Origin: Natronorubrum texcoconense
GTDB taxonomy: Archaea; Halobacteriota; Halobacteria; Halobacteriales; Natrialbaceae
NCBI RefSeq assembly: GCF_900100335.1
Contig: NZ_FNFE01000004.1
Span: 248,001 to 312,000 of the forward strand
Length of the DNA: 64,000 nucleotides
Reading direction: 5' to 3'
Numbering within the stretch: position 1 is the first letter of the stretch; every line of letters starts with the position of its first letter. A model generated the notes under the pieces. It saw only the letters and a list, made by a program, of their open reading frames with translations, ran no database searches and was not told where the DNA came from. The position numbers and the translations under genes were made by a program. Shown here one piece after another: positions 8,851-16,558 of the stretch.

Positions 8851-10008
8851 ATGGCAGTTTCACATCCGATCGGTCCGGGGTCCGAACCCGAGACCGAAAC
8901 CGAGTCGGGGCGACTGGCGGCGATCCGTCGCCGGTTTCCCGATCCGATGTACGTATTCCTGCTGGGTTTTCTCTCGATTCCCGGCTATCTGTTCGAGTCG
9001 CTCGCGGGGCTCCAACTCTTCGCGCTGTTCTTTCTCGCCGGGCTGTGGCCGCTGGTCGTCGCCATCGTCGGGACGGTTCTCGGTCTGGGGAGCGACGACG
9101 ATGCGGACGAGACCGTGCCGACGGATTGGATCGACATGGGTGACCGAGCCACCAACGTCCGCGCGCTCGTCGCGATGCTGGCCCTCCAGTTTCAGCCGAT
9201 CCTCTTCGTTACGGGGGTGTTCCAGATGGGCGGTCACATCCCCATCCTCGCACGCCACCGCGGAAGCCCGCCCTCGCCGTCGACCTTCGAGAGCGACGTC
9301 GACTATCGACTGCCCGTCGAGGGGACGTGGTCCGTCGTCAACGGCAGTCCGGATCGCGACTACTCCCACTCGTGGGGGATCCTTACCCAGCGATACGCCT
9401 ACGACTTCGTGATCACCGACGACGACGGCCGAACGCACGAGGGCGAGCGCGGCCCGCCCGAGGCGTACCACTGCTTCGGCGAACCGATCCTCGCGCCCGC
9501 GGACGGGGTCGTCGCAAGCGTTCGGAACGACCACCGCGATTATCACCGGACCGACGGCTGGATGGATCCCCTCCAGCGGAGCATTCTGGGCAACAACGTC
9601 GTGATCGAACACGCCGACGACGAGTACAGCGTACTGGCTCACTTAGAACGGGGAAGCGTGCAGGTCGAACCGGGCGATCGAGTCGAACGCGGCCAGCGGA
9701 TCGCCCGCTGTGGCAACTCCGGCAACTCGACGGAACCCCACCTCCACTTCCACGTCCAGGATCACCCGAACTTCTTCCTGGGGGCCGGGCTGCCGGTTCG
9801 GTTCCGGGGCGTCGAGACCGACCATCCGCGGACCGGGCCCGAACGCCACGACGAGACGTACGTTCACGCGGGCCAGCGCGTGCGGCACGTCGTCGATCGT
9901 GAGGACGTCGACGGTTGTGAAATCGCCTCCAGCGATGATGTCGTTGGCGAACCCGTCCCCAACACGGTCGGACACTCCGACGCGGAACCCGAGCGCACCG
10001 ACTCCTGA
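8851..10008 (+). CDS. Membrane-anchored M23-family metallopeptidase
   Basis: 385 residues. Residues about 30-75 and 105-130 are hydrophobic (two or three membrane segments), followed by a conserved subfamily region with SHSWG...YAYDF, where the His and Asp of the first M23 zinc motif would lie. The second zinc motif HLHFHV is complete near residue 300, preceded by GNSGNSTEP. The central LytM core (NNVVIEH, YSVLAHL, GDRVERGQ) is intact. Bacterial M23 enzymes cut peptide crosslinks in murein; haloarchaea have none, so the substrate here is probably a surface glycoprotein or unrelated peptide. This is family-based inference. Encoded alone. Confidence 0.85.
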   Translation: MAVSHPIGPGSEPETETESGRLAAIRRRFPDPMYVFLLGFLSIPGYLFESLAGLQLFALFFLAGLWPLVVAIVGTVLGLGSDDDADETVPTDWIDMGDRATNVRALVAMLALQFQPILFVTGVFQMGGHIPILARHRGSPPSPSTFESDVDYRLPVEGTWSVVNGSPDRDYSHSWGILTQRYAYDFVITDDDGRTHEGERGPPEAYHCFGEPILAPADGVVASVRNDHRDYHRTDGWMDPLQRSILGNNVVIEHADDEYSVLAHLERGSVQVEPGDRVERGQRIARCGNSGNSTEPHLHFHVQDHPNFFLGAGLPVRFRGVETDHPRTGPERHDETYVHAGQRVRHVVDREDVDGCEIASSDDVVGEPVPNTVGHSDAEPERTDS

Positions 10009-10110
10009 TTCGATCGCTTCGACTCGCGTTCCGAGCGCATCCACGTGTGACTCGAGACCACTCCGCTGGACCCTGGCCGCCGTTCAGTAGACCCAGCCCG
10101 CAGTTCAGTT

Positions 10111-10120
10111 CGCTTTTAGG
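10111..10120 (+). promoter_or_regulatory. Probable TATA box of the HVO_0476-like gene
   Basis: The element cgcttttagg is centred about 26 nt before the ATG at 10142, the spacing expected for a leaderless haloarchaeal transcript. Confidence 0.45.
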
Positions 10121-10141
10121 TGCGCGGCGTCTACGACGGGT

Positions 10142-10801
10142 ATGAACGATATTCCGGACCGGGTTCCGACGAACTGCCCGTCCTGTTCGCCGGACCTCGA
10201 GACGGTCCACGAGGTCCTGACGGCGACGGAAGGCGGCGGGACCGTAACCGTCCGCTGTAGCGAGTGTGCCCACGTCCACAAGATCCAGCCCGAACAGGAG
10301 AGCGAGGTGACGCTCGACGTCATCGTCTCCCAGGAGGGCGAGTCCTTCACGGCGAACGTAACGACTCCCGAAGGCGAGACCATCGAGACGGGCGACGAGT
10401 TCATCCTCGAGACGGACGAAGTGCTCTCGACGGTTCGCGTCACGAGCCTCGAACTCGACGGCCAGAAGCGCCGCGAGGAGGCCGTCGTCGACGACGTCGA
10501 GACCGTCTGGACCCGCGAGGTCGACAACGTCGCCGTCAACGTCACCGTCCATCCCCAGGACGGTTCGCGAAACGACAGCCGGTCCATTACGGTTCACGTG
10601 CCCGGCGACTACGAGTTCACCGTCGGCGAGACGGAGGAGTTCGGCGACGACGAGTTCGAGATCGACGCCTTCGTCGTCCGCAAGGATTCCTCGGGCTACC
10701 ACCGTGATCGCTACGAAGAGCGCGGCGACACGATCCTCGCGAAGGACGCGAAACGGGTCTACGCCTACGACGAACAGAGCAGCGCCTGGTCCGCCTGGTA
10801 G
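10142..10801 (+). CDS. HVO_0476-family zinc finger protein
   Basis: 219 residues. The N-terminus carries CPSC and CSEC, a four-cysteine zinc ribbon at residues about 14-42, followed by an acidic beta-rich body (residues 50-219). This architecture and the sequence match the conserved haloarchaeal family named after HVO_0476 of Haloferax. No biochemical role is established for the family; the zinc ribbon suggests nucleic acid or ribosome contact. A TATA-like element at leaderless spacing precedes it. The PCMT gene 100 nt downstream is on the same strand. Confidence 0.85.
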   Translation: MNDIPDRVPTNCPSCSPDLETVHEVLTATEGGGTVTVRCSECAHVHKIQPEQESEVTLDVIVSQEGESFTANVTTPEGETIETGDEFILETDEVLSTVRVTSLELDGQKRREEAVVDDVETVWTREVDNVAVNVTVHPQDGSRNDSRSITVHVPGDYEFTVGETEEFGDDEFEIDAFVVRKDSSGYHRDRYEERGDTILAKDAKRVYAYDEQSSAWSAW

Positions 10802-10900
10802 CGCTGTCGCTCTCGAGCGCATCAGACTCGTCACTCCCGTCGCTGCCCGGCACTCGCCACGAACACCCTCTTGCTCACGAGAGACTAACTCGCAGTATCC

Positions 10901-11533
10901 ATGTCCGACAGCGACGAGGCCGCTCGCGAGCGTATGGTTCGGACCGTCGCCTCGCGCGTCGACGACGAGCGCGTCCTCGAGGCACTCGAGTCGGTCCCTC
11001 GACACGCCTTCGTCCCGCCGAACCGTCGGGACAGCGCCTACGAAGACCGGCCGCTGCCGATCGGCGACGGACAGACGATCAGCGCGCCCCACATGGTCGC
11101 AATCATGGCCGATACGCTCGACCTCGAGCCGGGGTCGGAAGTCCTCGAGATCGGAACCGGCTGTGGCTACCACGCCGCGGTGACGGCGGAGCTGGTCGGC
11201 CCGGAGCACGTTTACAGCGTCGAGTACGGCGACGAATTGGCCGAACAGGCCCGCGAGCAACTCGCGCAGGTCGGCTACGAGGACGTCTCGGTTCGAGCAG
11301 GTGACGGTCGCGAGGGGTGGCCCGACCACGCGCCGTTCGACGCCGCGTATTTCACCTGTGCGACCCCGGCGTTTCCCGATCCGGTCGTCGAACAGGTACG
11401 TCCCGGCGGACAGCTTCTCGCGCCGATCGGAACTCGATTTCAGACGCTCGTCGAAGCCACGAAACGCGAGGAAGGCGGACTTGAGCGAACCGAACACGGC
11501 GGCGTTCGATTCGTCGAGATGCGCGGCGAGTAA
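10901..11533 (+). CDS. pcm: Protein-L-isoaspartate O-methyltransferase
   Basis: 210 residues, the usual length. Class I SAM methyltransferase fold with motif I EIGTGCGYHAAV (residues about 83-94) and the substrate-side PCMT motif DGQTISAPHMVA (about 57-68). The enzyme methylates abnormal L-isoaspartyl residues with S-adenosylmethionine to start repair of aged cytosolic proteins. ATG 10901 follows a 100-nt spacer. A diverged paralogue starts 64 nt downstream on the same strand, so the pair probably forms a transcription unit. Confidence 0.92.
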   Translation: MSDSDEAARERMVRTVASRVDDERVLEALESVPRHAFVPPNRRDSAYEDRPLPIGDGQTISAPHMVAIMADTLDLEPGSEVLEIGTGCGYHAAVTAELVGPEHVYSVEYGDELAEQAREQLAQVGYEDVSVRAGDGREGWPDHAPFDAAYFTCATPAFPDPVVEQVRPGGQLLAPIGTRFQTLVEATKREEGGLERTEHGGVRFVEMRGE

Positions 11534-11597
11534 CGCCGTCTTACCCGCCGGGTCGCGCAAGCGCGTCTTTGATTACCGACCGACCGATACTCTCGGT

Positions 11598-12347
11598 ATG
11601 GACCCCGCGGTACTGCGAGAGGATATGGTCGACGGTCTCGAGTCCGACGCCAAGGACGTCCTCCACGACGAGACCGTCGCCGTCGCGATGCGCGACGTTC
11701 CCCGCCACGAGTTCCTCGAGGACGATCGGTCGGCCTACGCCGACCGGGAGCACGAGGTTCTCGGCACTCGCGTGCTCGCACCGAGTACGGTCGCCCGACT
11801 GTTGCAACCGCTCGACCTCGAGGACGGCCACGACGTATTACTCGTCGGGGCCGGCGTCGGCTACACGGCCGCCGTCGTGGCCGAAATTGTCGGTGACACG
11901 AACGTCCACGCGGTCGACATCTCCCGGCCGCTCGTCATCGAGGCCCGCCAGAATCTCGCTCGAGCGGGCTACGACGGCGTGCTCGTCGACTGCCGCGACG
12001 GGGCGAACGGATTCCCCGAGTACGCGCCGTTCGATCGCATTCTCCTCGAGGCCGCCGCCGTCGATCCACCGCGAGCGCTGCTCGAACAACTGACCGACGA
12101 CGGCCGAATCGTCTTTCCGTGCGGGACGCAGCGACAACGCCTCGAGGCCGTCTCCGCCGACGACGAGCGGGCGACGTTCGCGGCCGTCTCGTTCGACCCG
12201 CTGCTGGTCGAGGGCGAACAGTCGGGTGCCGTCGAACGCAACCGAATGACCCGCGAGGACCGCGAACACGCGATGCGTCGGGCCGAATCGCGTCGCGGCT
12301 GGGAGCAGGAGTGGATCGAGTGGGAGGAATCGGTCGGCACCCGGTAA
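11598..12347 (+). CDS. PCMT-like methyltransferase paralogue, substrate motif altered
   Basis: 249 residues from ATG 11598; the frame is open upstream to 11301 but only inside the pcm gene. The SAM-binding region is recognisable (LLVGAGVGYTAAV), and the overall order follows pcm. The GQTIS substrate motif is replaced by LGTRVLAPSTVA, so classical isoaspartyl repair activity is doubtful. A C-terminal extension of about 40 residues is rich in Arg/Glu and ends EWIEWEESVGTR. It is annotated in haloarchaea as a second protein-L-isoaspartate methyltransferase; its real substrate is unknown. Confidence 0.85.
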   Translation: MDPAVLREDMVDGLESDAKDVLHDETVAVAMRDVPRHEFLEDDRSAYADREHEVLGTRVLAPSTVARLLQPLDLEDGHDVLLVGAGVGYTAAVVAEIVGDTNVHAVDISRPLVIEARQNLARAGYDGVLVDCRDGANGFPEYAPFDRILLEAAAVDPPRALLEQLTDDGRIVFPCGTQRQRLEAVSADDERATFAAVSFDPLLVEGEQSGAVERNRMTREDREHAMRRAESRRGWEQEWIEWEESVGTR

Positions 12348-12524
12348 GCGGACGTTCCCGTCGCGAGTACCACCAGTCGACGTGATCTACCGACGCAGCA
12401 GGGAGTGCGTTCACGCCAGTAGTCAGCAGCAACGATCGGGCCAGCAGCCTGTCGATCACTGTACGAGTTTCATATCGACGGATCGAACGGATACAGCGGA
12501 CGCTCGCTGTCCGGTACCGCGCAA

Positions 12525-12627
12525 AAGTGGGGGGTGGGGGGGGGATTGGGGGTGGCGAGAGGTATCGCAGATCGCCAGTTATCGGTACGATCGACTGGGG
12601 GTTAACTATACTTCCTAATTAGTTAGC
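12525..12627 (+). repeat. G-tract direct repeat, copy 1
   Basis: This copy starts with three runs of G (6, 9 and 5 bases, ending at 12552), then an ATCGCAGATCGCCA-like core, then taactatacttcctaattagttagc. Copy 2 lies 329 bp downstream with the same order and similar spacing. The G runs meet the pattern of a possible four-stranded G structure. Located in a gene-free stretch 3' of the PCMT-like gene and of the convergent Bat-like gene. Confidence 0.85.
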
Positions 12628-12644
12628 TACGGCTTGCCCGAGAT

Positions 12645-12670
12645 TACTACATAATTAGTACCCCACACTG
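12645..12670 (+). promoter_or_regulatory. Candidate operator, copy A
   Basis: Contains ATAATTAGTACCCCACAC. It matches the site at 15146-15171 at about 19 of 26 positions in register. The shared core is TTAGT-n3-CCACAC. A regulator binding site is inferred. Confidence 0.4.
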
Positions 12671-12853
12671 AACGCCTGGTTCAGCAGCGGACAGTCCAGT
12701 TCGACTCGAGTGTTCCACACGGATAAATTTCGACTCTATTGCTCCTGAACGACTACACGACATGATCTCGCCGATACCGATCTCTCTTGGCGTCCGTTCG
12801 AAGCTGAACGTCGTCGACGACGGATGCCTCTCGAAAGGAGTAGTTCGGGGGGA

Positions 12854-12955
12854 AAGTTGGGGGGGTGGGGGATTGGGGGTGGCGATAGACTATCGCAGAT
12901 CGCCAACGTATCGTACGAACTGATTGGAAGTAAGTATACCTTCTAATCAGTTAGC
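12854..12955 (+). repeat. G-tract direct repeat, copy 2
   Basis: Second copy of the about 102-bp repeat: G runs of 7, 5 and 5 bases, then ATCGCAGATCGCCA, then a taagtatac/ttctaatcagttagc tail. It ends 22 nt from the stop codon of the Bat-like gene. Identity to copy 1 is estimated by eye at about 80 percent. Confidence 0.85.
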
Positions 12956-12977
12956 CAGGGGTAGGTATCGATACTAA

Positions 12978-15089
12978 TCACCTAGATTTCCCGTCGAACG
13001 CCAGCGTGACGAGCTTTCGCTCGGCCGCTCGCAAGTGGTAATGGTAGGTTGGCGGTGATACGCCGAGCGCGTCCGCAAGCTCTTCACCGGTGCTCTCGCG
13101 CGGCCACTCGAAGAACCCGCTGTAGTGAGCCGCCTGTAGCGCCTCGAGCTGTTTGGCCGTGAGCCGTTCCTCGAGATGCGTATCGAGCTGCCGCGCCGAG
13201 CGCACACTGGTTGTCTCGCGTCGGGCCTCGAGCTCCGTCTCCGGATACCCCTCCCTGATCGCTTCGACCAGCGATCGGGGCTCGACCTGCTGTGGCACGT
13301 CGAGGACGAGGGTCGTCGTCCCGTCTTTGGCGATCGCGGTCTGCAGATGGACGTCGTAGGTTCGCAGGATGTCCAGAATCGGGGAGGACGTAACCGTCAG
13401 TTCGAACAGCGTCTCGTCGTCACCTTCGGAGACGATCGAGAGGGTATCTATCGACGCCCACTGATCTAGCGGCGTGAGATCCGCCGTCGTCGGGACGCTG
13501 ACGAACACGACGACCTCGTCATCTCGGTAGATCACCCCCTCGATGGCGACCGTCCCGTCGATGCGCTCGGCGACGCGATTCAGGAGCAGTCGCGAGTCGT
13601 AAATCGCGAGTTCGAGCTCGAGCCGGCTATCGGTCAACATCGCGCGCGTGCGCTCGACCGATCGGATCGCGTGGCCGATCGTCTCGCCGAGTTCGCCGAG
13701 CACCTCCCGCTCGCTGTCGCCGAGCGAGTCGACGCCCGCGACGTGGACGAGCAACACGCCGTACTGACGCTCGGTGTCGGCGAGCGGAACCGCGAGAATG
13801 GTCTGGTAGCCGTACGTTAGCGCCTCCTTCCGGCGCCGGTCCCAGCCGTCGGCCTCGAGGACGTTTCGGACGACCTGCACGCCTCCGGTCTCGAGGGTTT
13901 CCCTGACCATCTCGAGCTCCGGGGCTCGGTCGCCGTCGTCACGGATCCGATCGATGAAGGCCGCGTCGACGCCGGCCCACGCGGTCGGTTCGGGTGGGTC
14001 GTCGTCGGCCGAGGCGATCCAAGCGAAACAGTAGCGTTCGGTGTCGGCAAGTCGATCACACACCGTCGTCTCGATCTCCGTTCGCGTCGAGGCCTGTGCG
14101 ACGCCGTGGTTGATCTCCCTGACGATCTCGTTCGTGTGATTGAGCCGCGTCAGTTCCTCGTTCTGCCTGGTGAGCGTTCGATCGTGCTCCCGAAGCAACT
14201 GCTCGCGTTCCGCGCGGTCTAAGGCCGCTTCGGTGTTCGCCGCCAGAATGTGGAGCAGCTCCGTCATCGTCTCGTCGAATCCGTCGACGTCCTCGGTCCC
14301 CGCAACCAACACGCCGTGGGTTCCGAGCGGGACGATCAGCTCGCTTCGACTCAGCGTCTTGGCGTTTGCACTCCCACCCGCTCGCGTCGCATCCTCGTAG
14401 TAGGTGCTCTCTCCCTCGGAAAACACGTCCCAGATGTGGCCCTCGCCCTGTTCGAACTGCATCTCCGGATCGACGAGCTCTCGCGACTCTCGGGTCGACG
14501 CCGCGTGCTCGAGACGTCCCGCCGTCGGTTCGAACGCGTACGCAGCGGCGACGGGGACGTCGAGGATCTCCCGCGCGGTATCGACTGCCGACTGGTAGAT
14601 CTCTCGTTTCGTCCCCGCTCGCATCAGATCCCGCGTCGTTTCGTGGAGCGTCGTCAGCGTTTGCTCGTATCGGCGCTCGCTCTCGCGTAACTCCGTCTCG
14701 GTCCGGTACTGGGAGACGGCGTTCGTGATCTGATTCGCGAGCAACGCGTACTGCTCCTTGCCGGACTCCTTCTGGAGATACTGCGTCACACCCGCGGCGA
14801 TCGCCTCGCTGGCGATCTCCTCCGAACCGCGACCGGTAAAGAGGATAAACGGGAGATCCGGATCGTCTTCGCGCACGCGCTCGAGCAACTCGAGTCCAGT
14901 CAACGCCGGCATTTCGTAGTCGCTGACGATACAGTCGATCGAGCGTTCCGCGAGGATCTCGAGTGCCTCCTCGGCGTTCGTCGCCGCTTCGGCGACGATC
15001 GCATCGCGTTCGCGTTCGACCATTTCGCCGGCCAGGTTGGCGAATCCCGGTTCGTTATCGACGATGAGGACGGTGATCGGGTTCGTCAT
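12978..15089 (-). CDS. Bat-like regulator: receiver, two GAF domains, bacterioopsin-activator HTH
   Basis: 703 residues. Residues 5-120 are a response-regulator receiver (VLIVDNEP; phospho-acceptor Asp57 in IVSDYEMP; LQKESG). Two GAF-like modules follow (about 150-290 and 320-470), separated by a Leu/Arg-rich coiled coil. Residues about 480-630 form the Bat-associated sensory region, and the C-terminus (LTAKQLEALQAAH...YHYHLRAAERKL) is the HTH-10 DNA-binding domain. Such proteins sense redox, light or small molecules and directly regulate transcription. The receiver implies input from an unlinked histidine kinase. A palindromic site 57-82 nt upstream of the ATG may be autoregulatory. Confidence 0.9.
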   Translation of the reverse strand: MTNPITVLIVDNEPGFANLAGEMVERERDAIVAEAATNAEEALEILAERSIDCIVSDYEMPALTGLELLERVREDDPDLPFILFTGRGSEEIASEAIAAGVTQYLQKESGKEQYALLANQITNAVSQYRTETELRESERRYEQTLTTLHETTRDLMRAGTKREIYQSAVDTAREILDVPVAAAYAFEPTAGRLEHAASTRESRELVDPEMQFEQGEGHIWDVFSEGESTYYEDATRAGGSANAKTLSRSELIVPLGTHGVLVAGTEDVDGFDETMTELLHILAANTEAALDRAEREQLLREHDRTLTRQNEELTRLNHTNEIVREINHGVAQASTRTEIETTVCDRLADTERYCFAWIASADDDPPEPTAWAGVDAAFIDRIRDDGDRAPELEMVRETLETGGVQVVRNVLEADGWDRRRKEALTYGYQTILAVPLADTERQYGVLLVHVAGVDSLGDSEREVLGELGETIGHAIRSVERTRAMLTDSRLELELAIYDSRLLLNRVAERIDGTVAIEGVIYRDDEVVVFVSVPTTADLTPLDQWASIDTLSIVSEGDDETLFELTVTSSPILDILRTYDVHLQTAIAKDGTTTLVLDVPQQVEPRSLVEAIREGYPETELEARRETTSVRSARQLDTHLEERLTAKQLEALQAAHYSGFFEWPRESTGEELADALGVSPPTYHYHLRAAERKLVTLAFDGKSR

Positions 15090-15145
15090 TGGTGAGCGTC
15101 GACGGGCGTCGCTGCAGCCGTCATAGGGTGGAAAGATGGTGCGGA

Positions 15146-15171
15146 TACTAAATGATTAGTGTTCCACACGG
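15146..15171 (-). promoter_or_regulatory. Candidate operator upstream of the Bat-like gene
   Basis: Centred on ACTAA-atga-TTAGT, a perfect 5-bp inverted repeat, continued by gttccacacgg. It lies about 57-82 nt before the Bat-like start codon, and a related sequence is found beyond the other end of the gene (12645-12670). Confidence 0.45.
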
Positions 15172-15214
15172 TGTCGGTCCTGTCGTACTCGAGTAGCCGT
15201 ACGGCCTGCGTTGG

Positions 15215-15628
15215 TTAGGGGATCGTGCCGTCGAACTCGTACGTGTCGGCCCAGTTTATCGACGGATGATCGATTTCGGATTCGAATCGAAGCTCCATCT
15301 TCTGTCCGGTCGCGTCGGCGGCATCGATCCAGTAGAACGTGTCGTTTTTTGGGTAATAGACCAGAAAGGCGTCGATCTCCCCATGGTACGTTTCCTCGTG
15401 ATATGACCCGTCCCTCGTCGTCTGTGAGTGCGTATTGAACCGCATCGTTTCGGTCTTATTCGGCCAGCCGGTCTTGCACTGCACGCGATACAGGTCTCCC
15501 CCGTCGTCGACGACGAGATCGTATCTGTCGTTGTCGCCGAAAGGGATCGAGACGCTGTATCCGTACTCGAGCAGTTCGGTCAGTGCTTTCGATTCCGTTT
15601 GATCACCGATATGCTTCGAGTTGCGCAT
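15215..15628 (-). CDS. PD-(D/E)XK endonuclease-like protein (group I intron-associated type)
   Basis: 137 residues. The N-terminus GDQTESKALTELLEYGYSV provides the Glu-bearing helix, RYDLVVDD the catalytic Asp strand, and YRVQCKTG the QxK variant of (D/E)xK: the order seen in Holliday-resolvase-like nucleases and in the Pfam family of group I intron-associated PD-(D/E)XK nucleases. It would cut DNA with Mg2+. No intron is visible here. It stands alone between the Bat-like gene and the tRNA-Asp cluster, which suggests association with DNA rearrangement, but a housekeeping repair role is equally possible. Confidence 0.8.
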   Translation of the reverse strand: MRNSKHIGDQTESKALTELLEYGYSVSIPFGDNDRYDLVVDDGGDLYRVQCKTGWPNKTETMRFNTHSQTTRDGSYHEETYHGEIDAFLVYYPKNDTFYWIDAADATGQKMELRFESEIDHPSINWADTYEFDGTIP

Positions 15629-15783
15629 AGCGGATCTGGCCCGATGTTCGACTAAAAACTCTCAGTCGGTGGGGTACTGCTCGCGTCCGAAGCGGGAGGT
15701 TTCTCGAGATGTGAGTGTTCGCAACACAGGTAGCCTTCGCTCGTCGTAGATGCTTCTCGCTCGAGAGTTGCAATCGAGAGAAG

Positions 15784-15805
15784 CGCCCGGAGCGGGATTT
15801 GAACC
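15784..15805 (-). pseudogene. tRNA-Asp 3'-end fragment (acceptor strand plus part of T arm)
   Basis: 22 nt identical to the 3' end of the nearby tRNA-Asp genes, including the discriminator position, then divergence inside the T arm. No D or anticodon arm follows. It lies 123 nt downstream (in tRNA direction) of the full tRNA. Confidence 0.85.
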
Positions 15806-15860
15806 GCGATCGTTTCGCTCACTGCGTTCGCTTCACTCCCTGATTCAAATCCCTCGTCGG

Positions 15861-15927
15861 GGTTTCGCTGACGCCGCCACTCGTTCGTCGTTACAGCCCT
15901 CACTCGTGAGTTGGAGTCAGCAGAAAG
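15861..15927 (-). repeat. 3' flank repeat of tRNA-Asp, copy A
   Basis: About 67 bp directly downstream of tRNA-Asp copy A, nearly identical to 16311-16377. It contains an inverted repeat (ccctcactcgtgag) and marks the tRNA region as a segmental duplication. Confidence 0.85.
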
Positions 15928-16000
15928 CGCCCGGAGCGGGATTTGAACCCGCGTCACAACCGTGACAGGGTTGTATGATGGGCCACTACACCATCCGGGC
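15928..16000 (-). tRNA. tRNA-Asp (GUC), copy A
   Basis: 73 nt fold as a cloverleaf: acceptor 5' strand GCCCGGA pairs with TCCGGGC, anticodon stem CAACC/GGTTG encloses loop CTGTCAC with anticodon GUC, and T arm GCGGG/CCCGC encloses TTCAAAT. Discriminator base is G, as expected for archaeal tRNA-Asp. CCA is not encoded. Identical in sequence to copy B. Confidence 0.97.
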
Positions 16001-16031
16001 AACCTGCATCCCTTGATTTCCCGGTGACACT

Positions 16032-16037
16032 CTTAAG
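16032..16037 (-). promoter_or_regulatory. Probable TATA element of tRNA-Asp copy A
   Basis: cttaag lies 32-37 nt upstream of the tRNA 5' end, next to the block tttcccggtgac, which is shared with the other copy. The element is thus part of the duplication. Confidence 0.5.
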
Positions 16038-16211
16038 GGTTGTGTTCCGGCTATTCTTCAACTGCGTTATCACACACCCTTGACAGCAATGAGCTTTCGT
16101 TCAGCTTCGAGTAATGCAGCACTCTCGTGCTGTTTGGTCCGTGGATACCTACCGAGGACTCATCCGTGGGAGAAACGATTGCTACGCTCGTCGGAGTGGT
16201 CCTCGAAAAGT

Positions 16212-16233
16212 GCCCGGAGCGGGATTTGAACCC
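16212..16233 (-). pseudogene. tRNA-Asp 3'-end fragment, second
   Basis: 22 nt identical to the tRNA-Asp 3' end, then an unrelated GC-rich insert. It has the same position relative to tRNA copy B as the first fragment has to copy A. Confidence 0.85.
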
Positions 16234-16310
16234 GGCAGAGACGGTCCGGGCGTGCGGCGCTTCGCGCCGTTCCGGGCCTGCGACTCTTTGTTTTCAAATC
16301 CCTCGTTCGG

Positions 16311-16377
16311 CGTTTCGCTGACGCCGTCGCTCGCTCGTCGTTACAGCCCTCACTCGTGAGTTGGCGTCAGCAGAAAG
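16311..16377 (-). repeat. 3' flank repeat of tRNA-Asp, copy B
   Basis: Near-identical partner of 15861-15927, with only a handful of base changes. It directly abuts the second tRNA-Asp. Confidence 0.85.
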
Positions 16378-16450
16378 CGCCCGGAGCGGGATTTGAACCC
16401 GCGTCACAACCGTGACAGGGTTGTATGATGGGCCACTACACCATCCGGGC
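16378..16450 (-). tRNA. tRNA-Asp (GUC), copy B
   Basis: Same 73-nt sequence as copy A with anticodon GUC. It lies about 310 bp upstream of and divergent from the RNA polymerase operon. Perfect identity with copy A implies recent duplication or ongoing gene conversion. Confidence 0.97.
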
Positions 16451-16478
16451 TTACAACACATCGTTTCCCGGTGACGGT

Positions 16479-16486
16479 ATTAAGAC
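16479..16486 (-). promoter_or_regulatory. Probable TATA element of tRNA-Asp copy B
   Basis: attaagac lies 29-36 nt upstream of the tRNA 5' end, beside the conserved tttcccggtgac block. Confidence 0.5.
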
Positions 16487-16558
16487 TTTCCAATCGATCA
16501 CCGTGTGGTACGGTGAATCGAGCCACGAAAGTGCCTCGAGCCCACTCTTTGCGACACT

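Larger units (their letters stand above)
12348..12977. other. 630-bp gene-free region with repeats and candidate operators
   Basis: No convincing gene. Short open frames here have no halophilic codon bias. Contents: the two G-tract repeats, a 26-bp site at 12645-12670 resembling the site upstream of the Bat-like gene, and a related half (gtgttccacacgg) at 12710-12722. Confidence 0.7.

Noticed and set aside
12382-12618. A 78-residue protein gene over the first G-tract repeat
   Set aside because: The frame is fortuitous across a non-coding repeat, with no codon bias or domain, and the second repeat copy does not preserve it.
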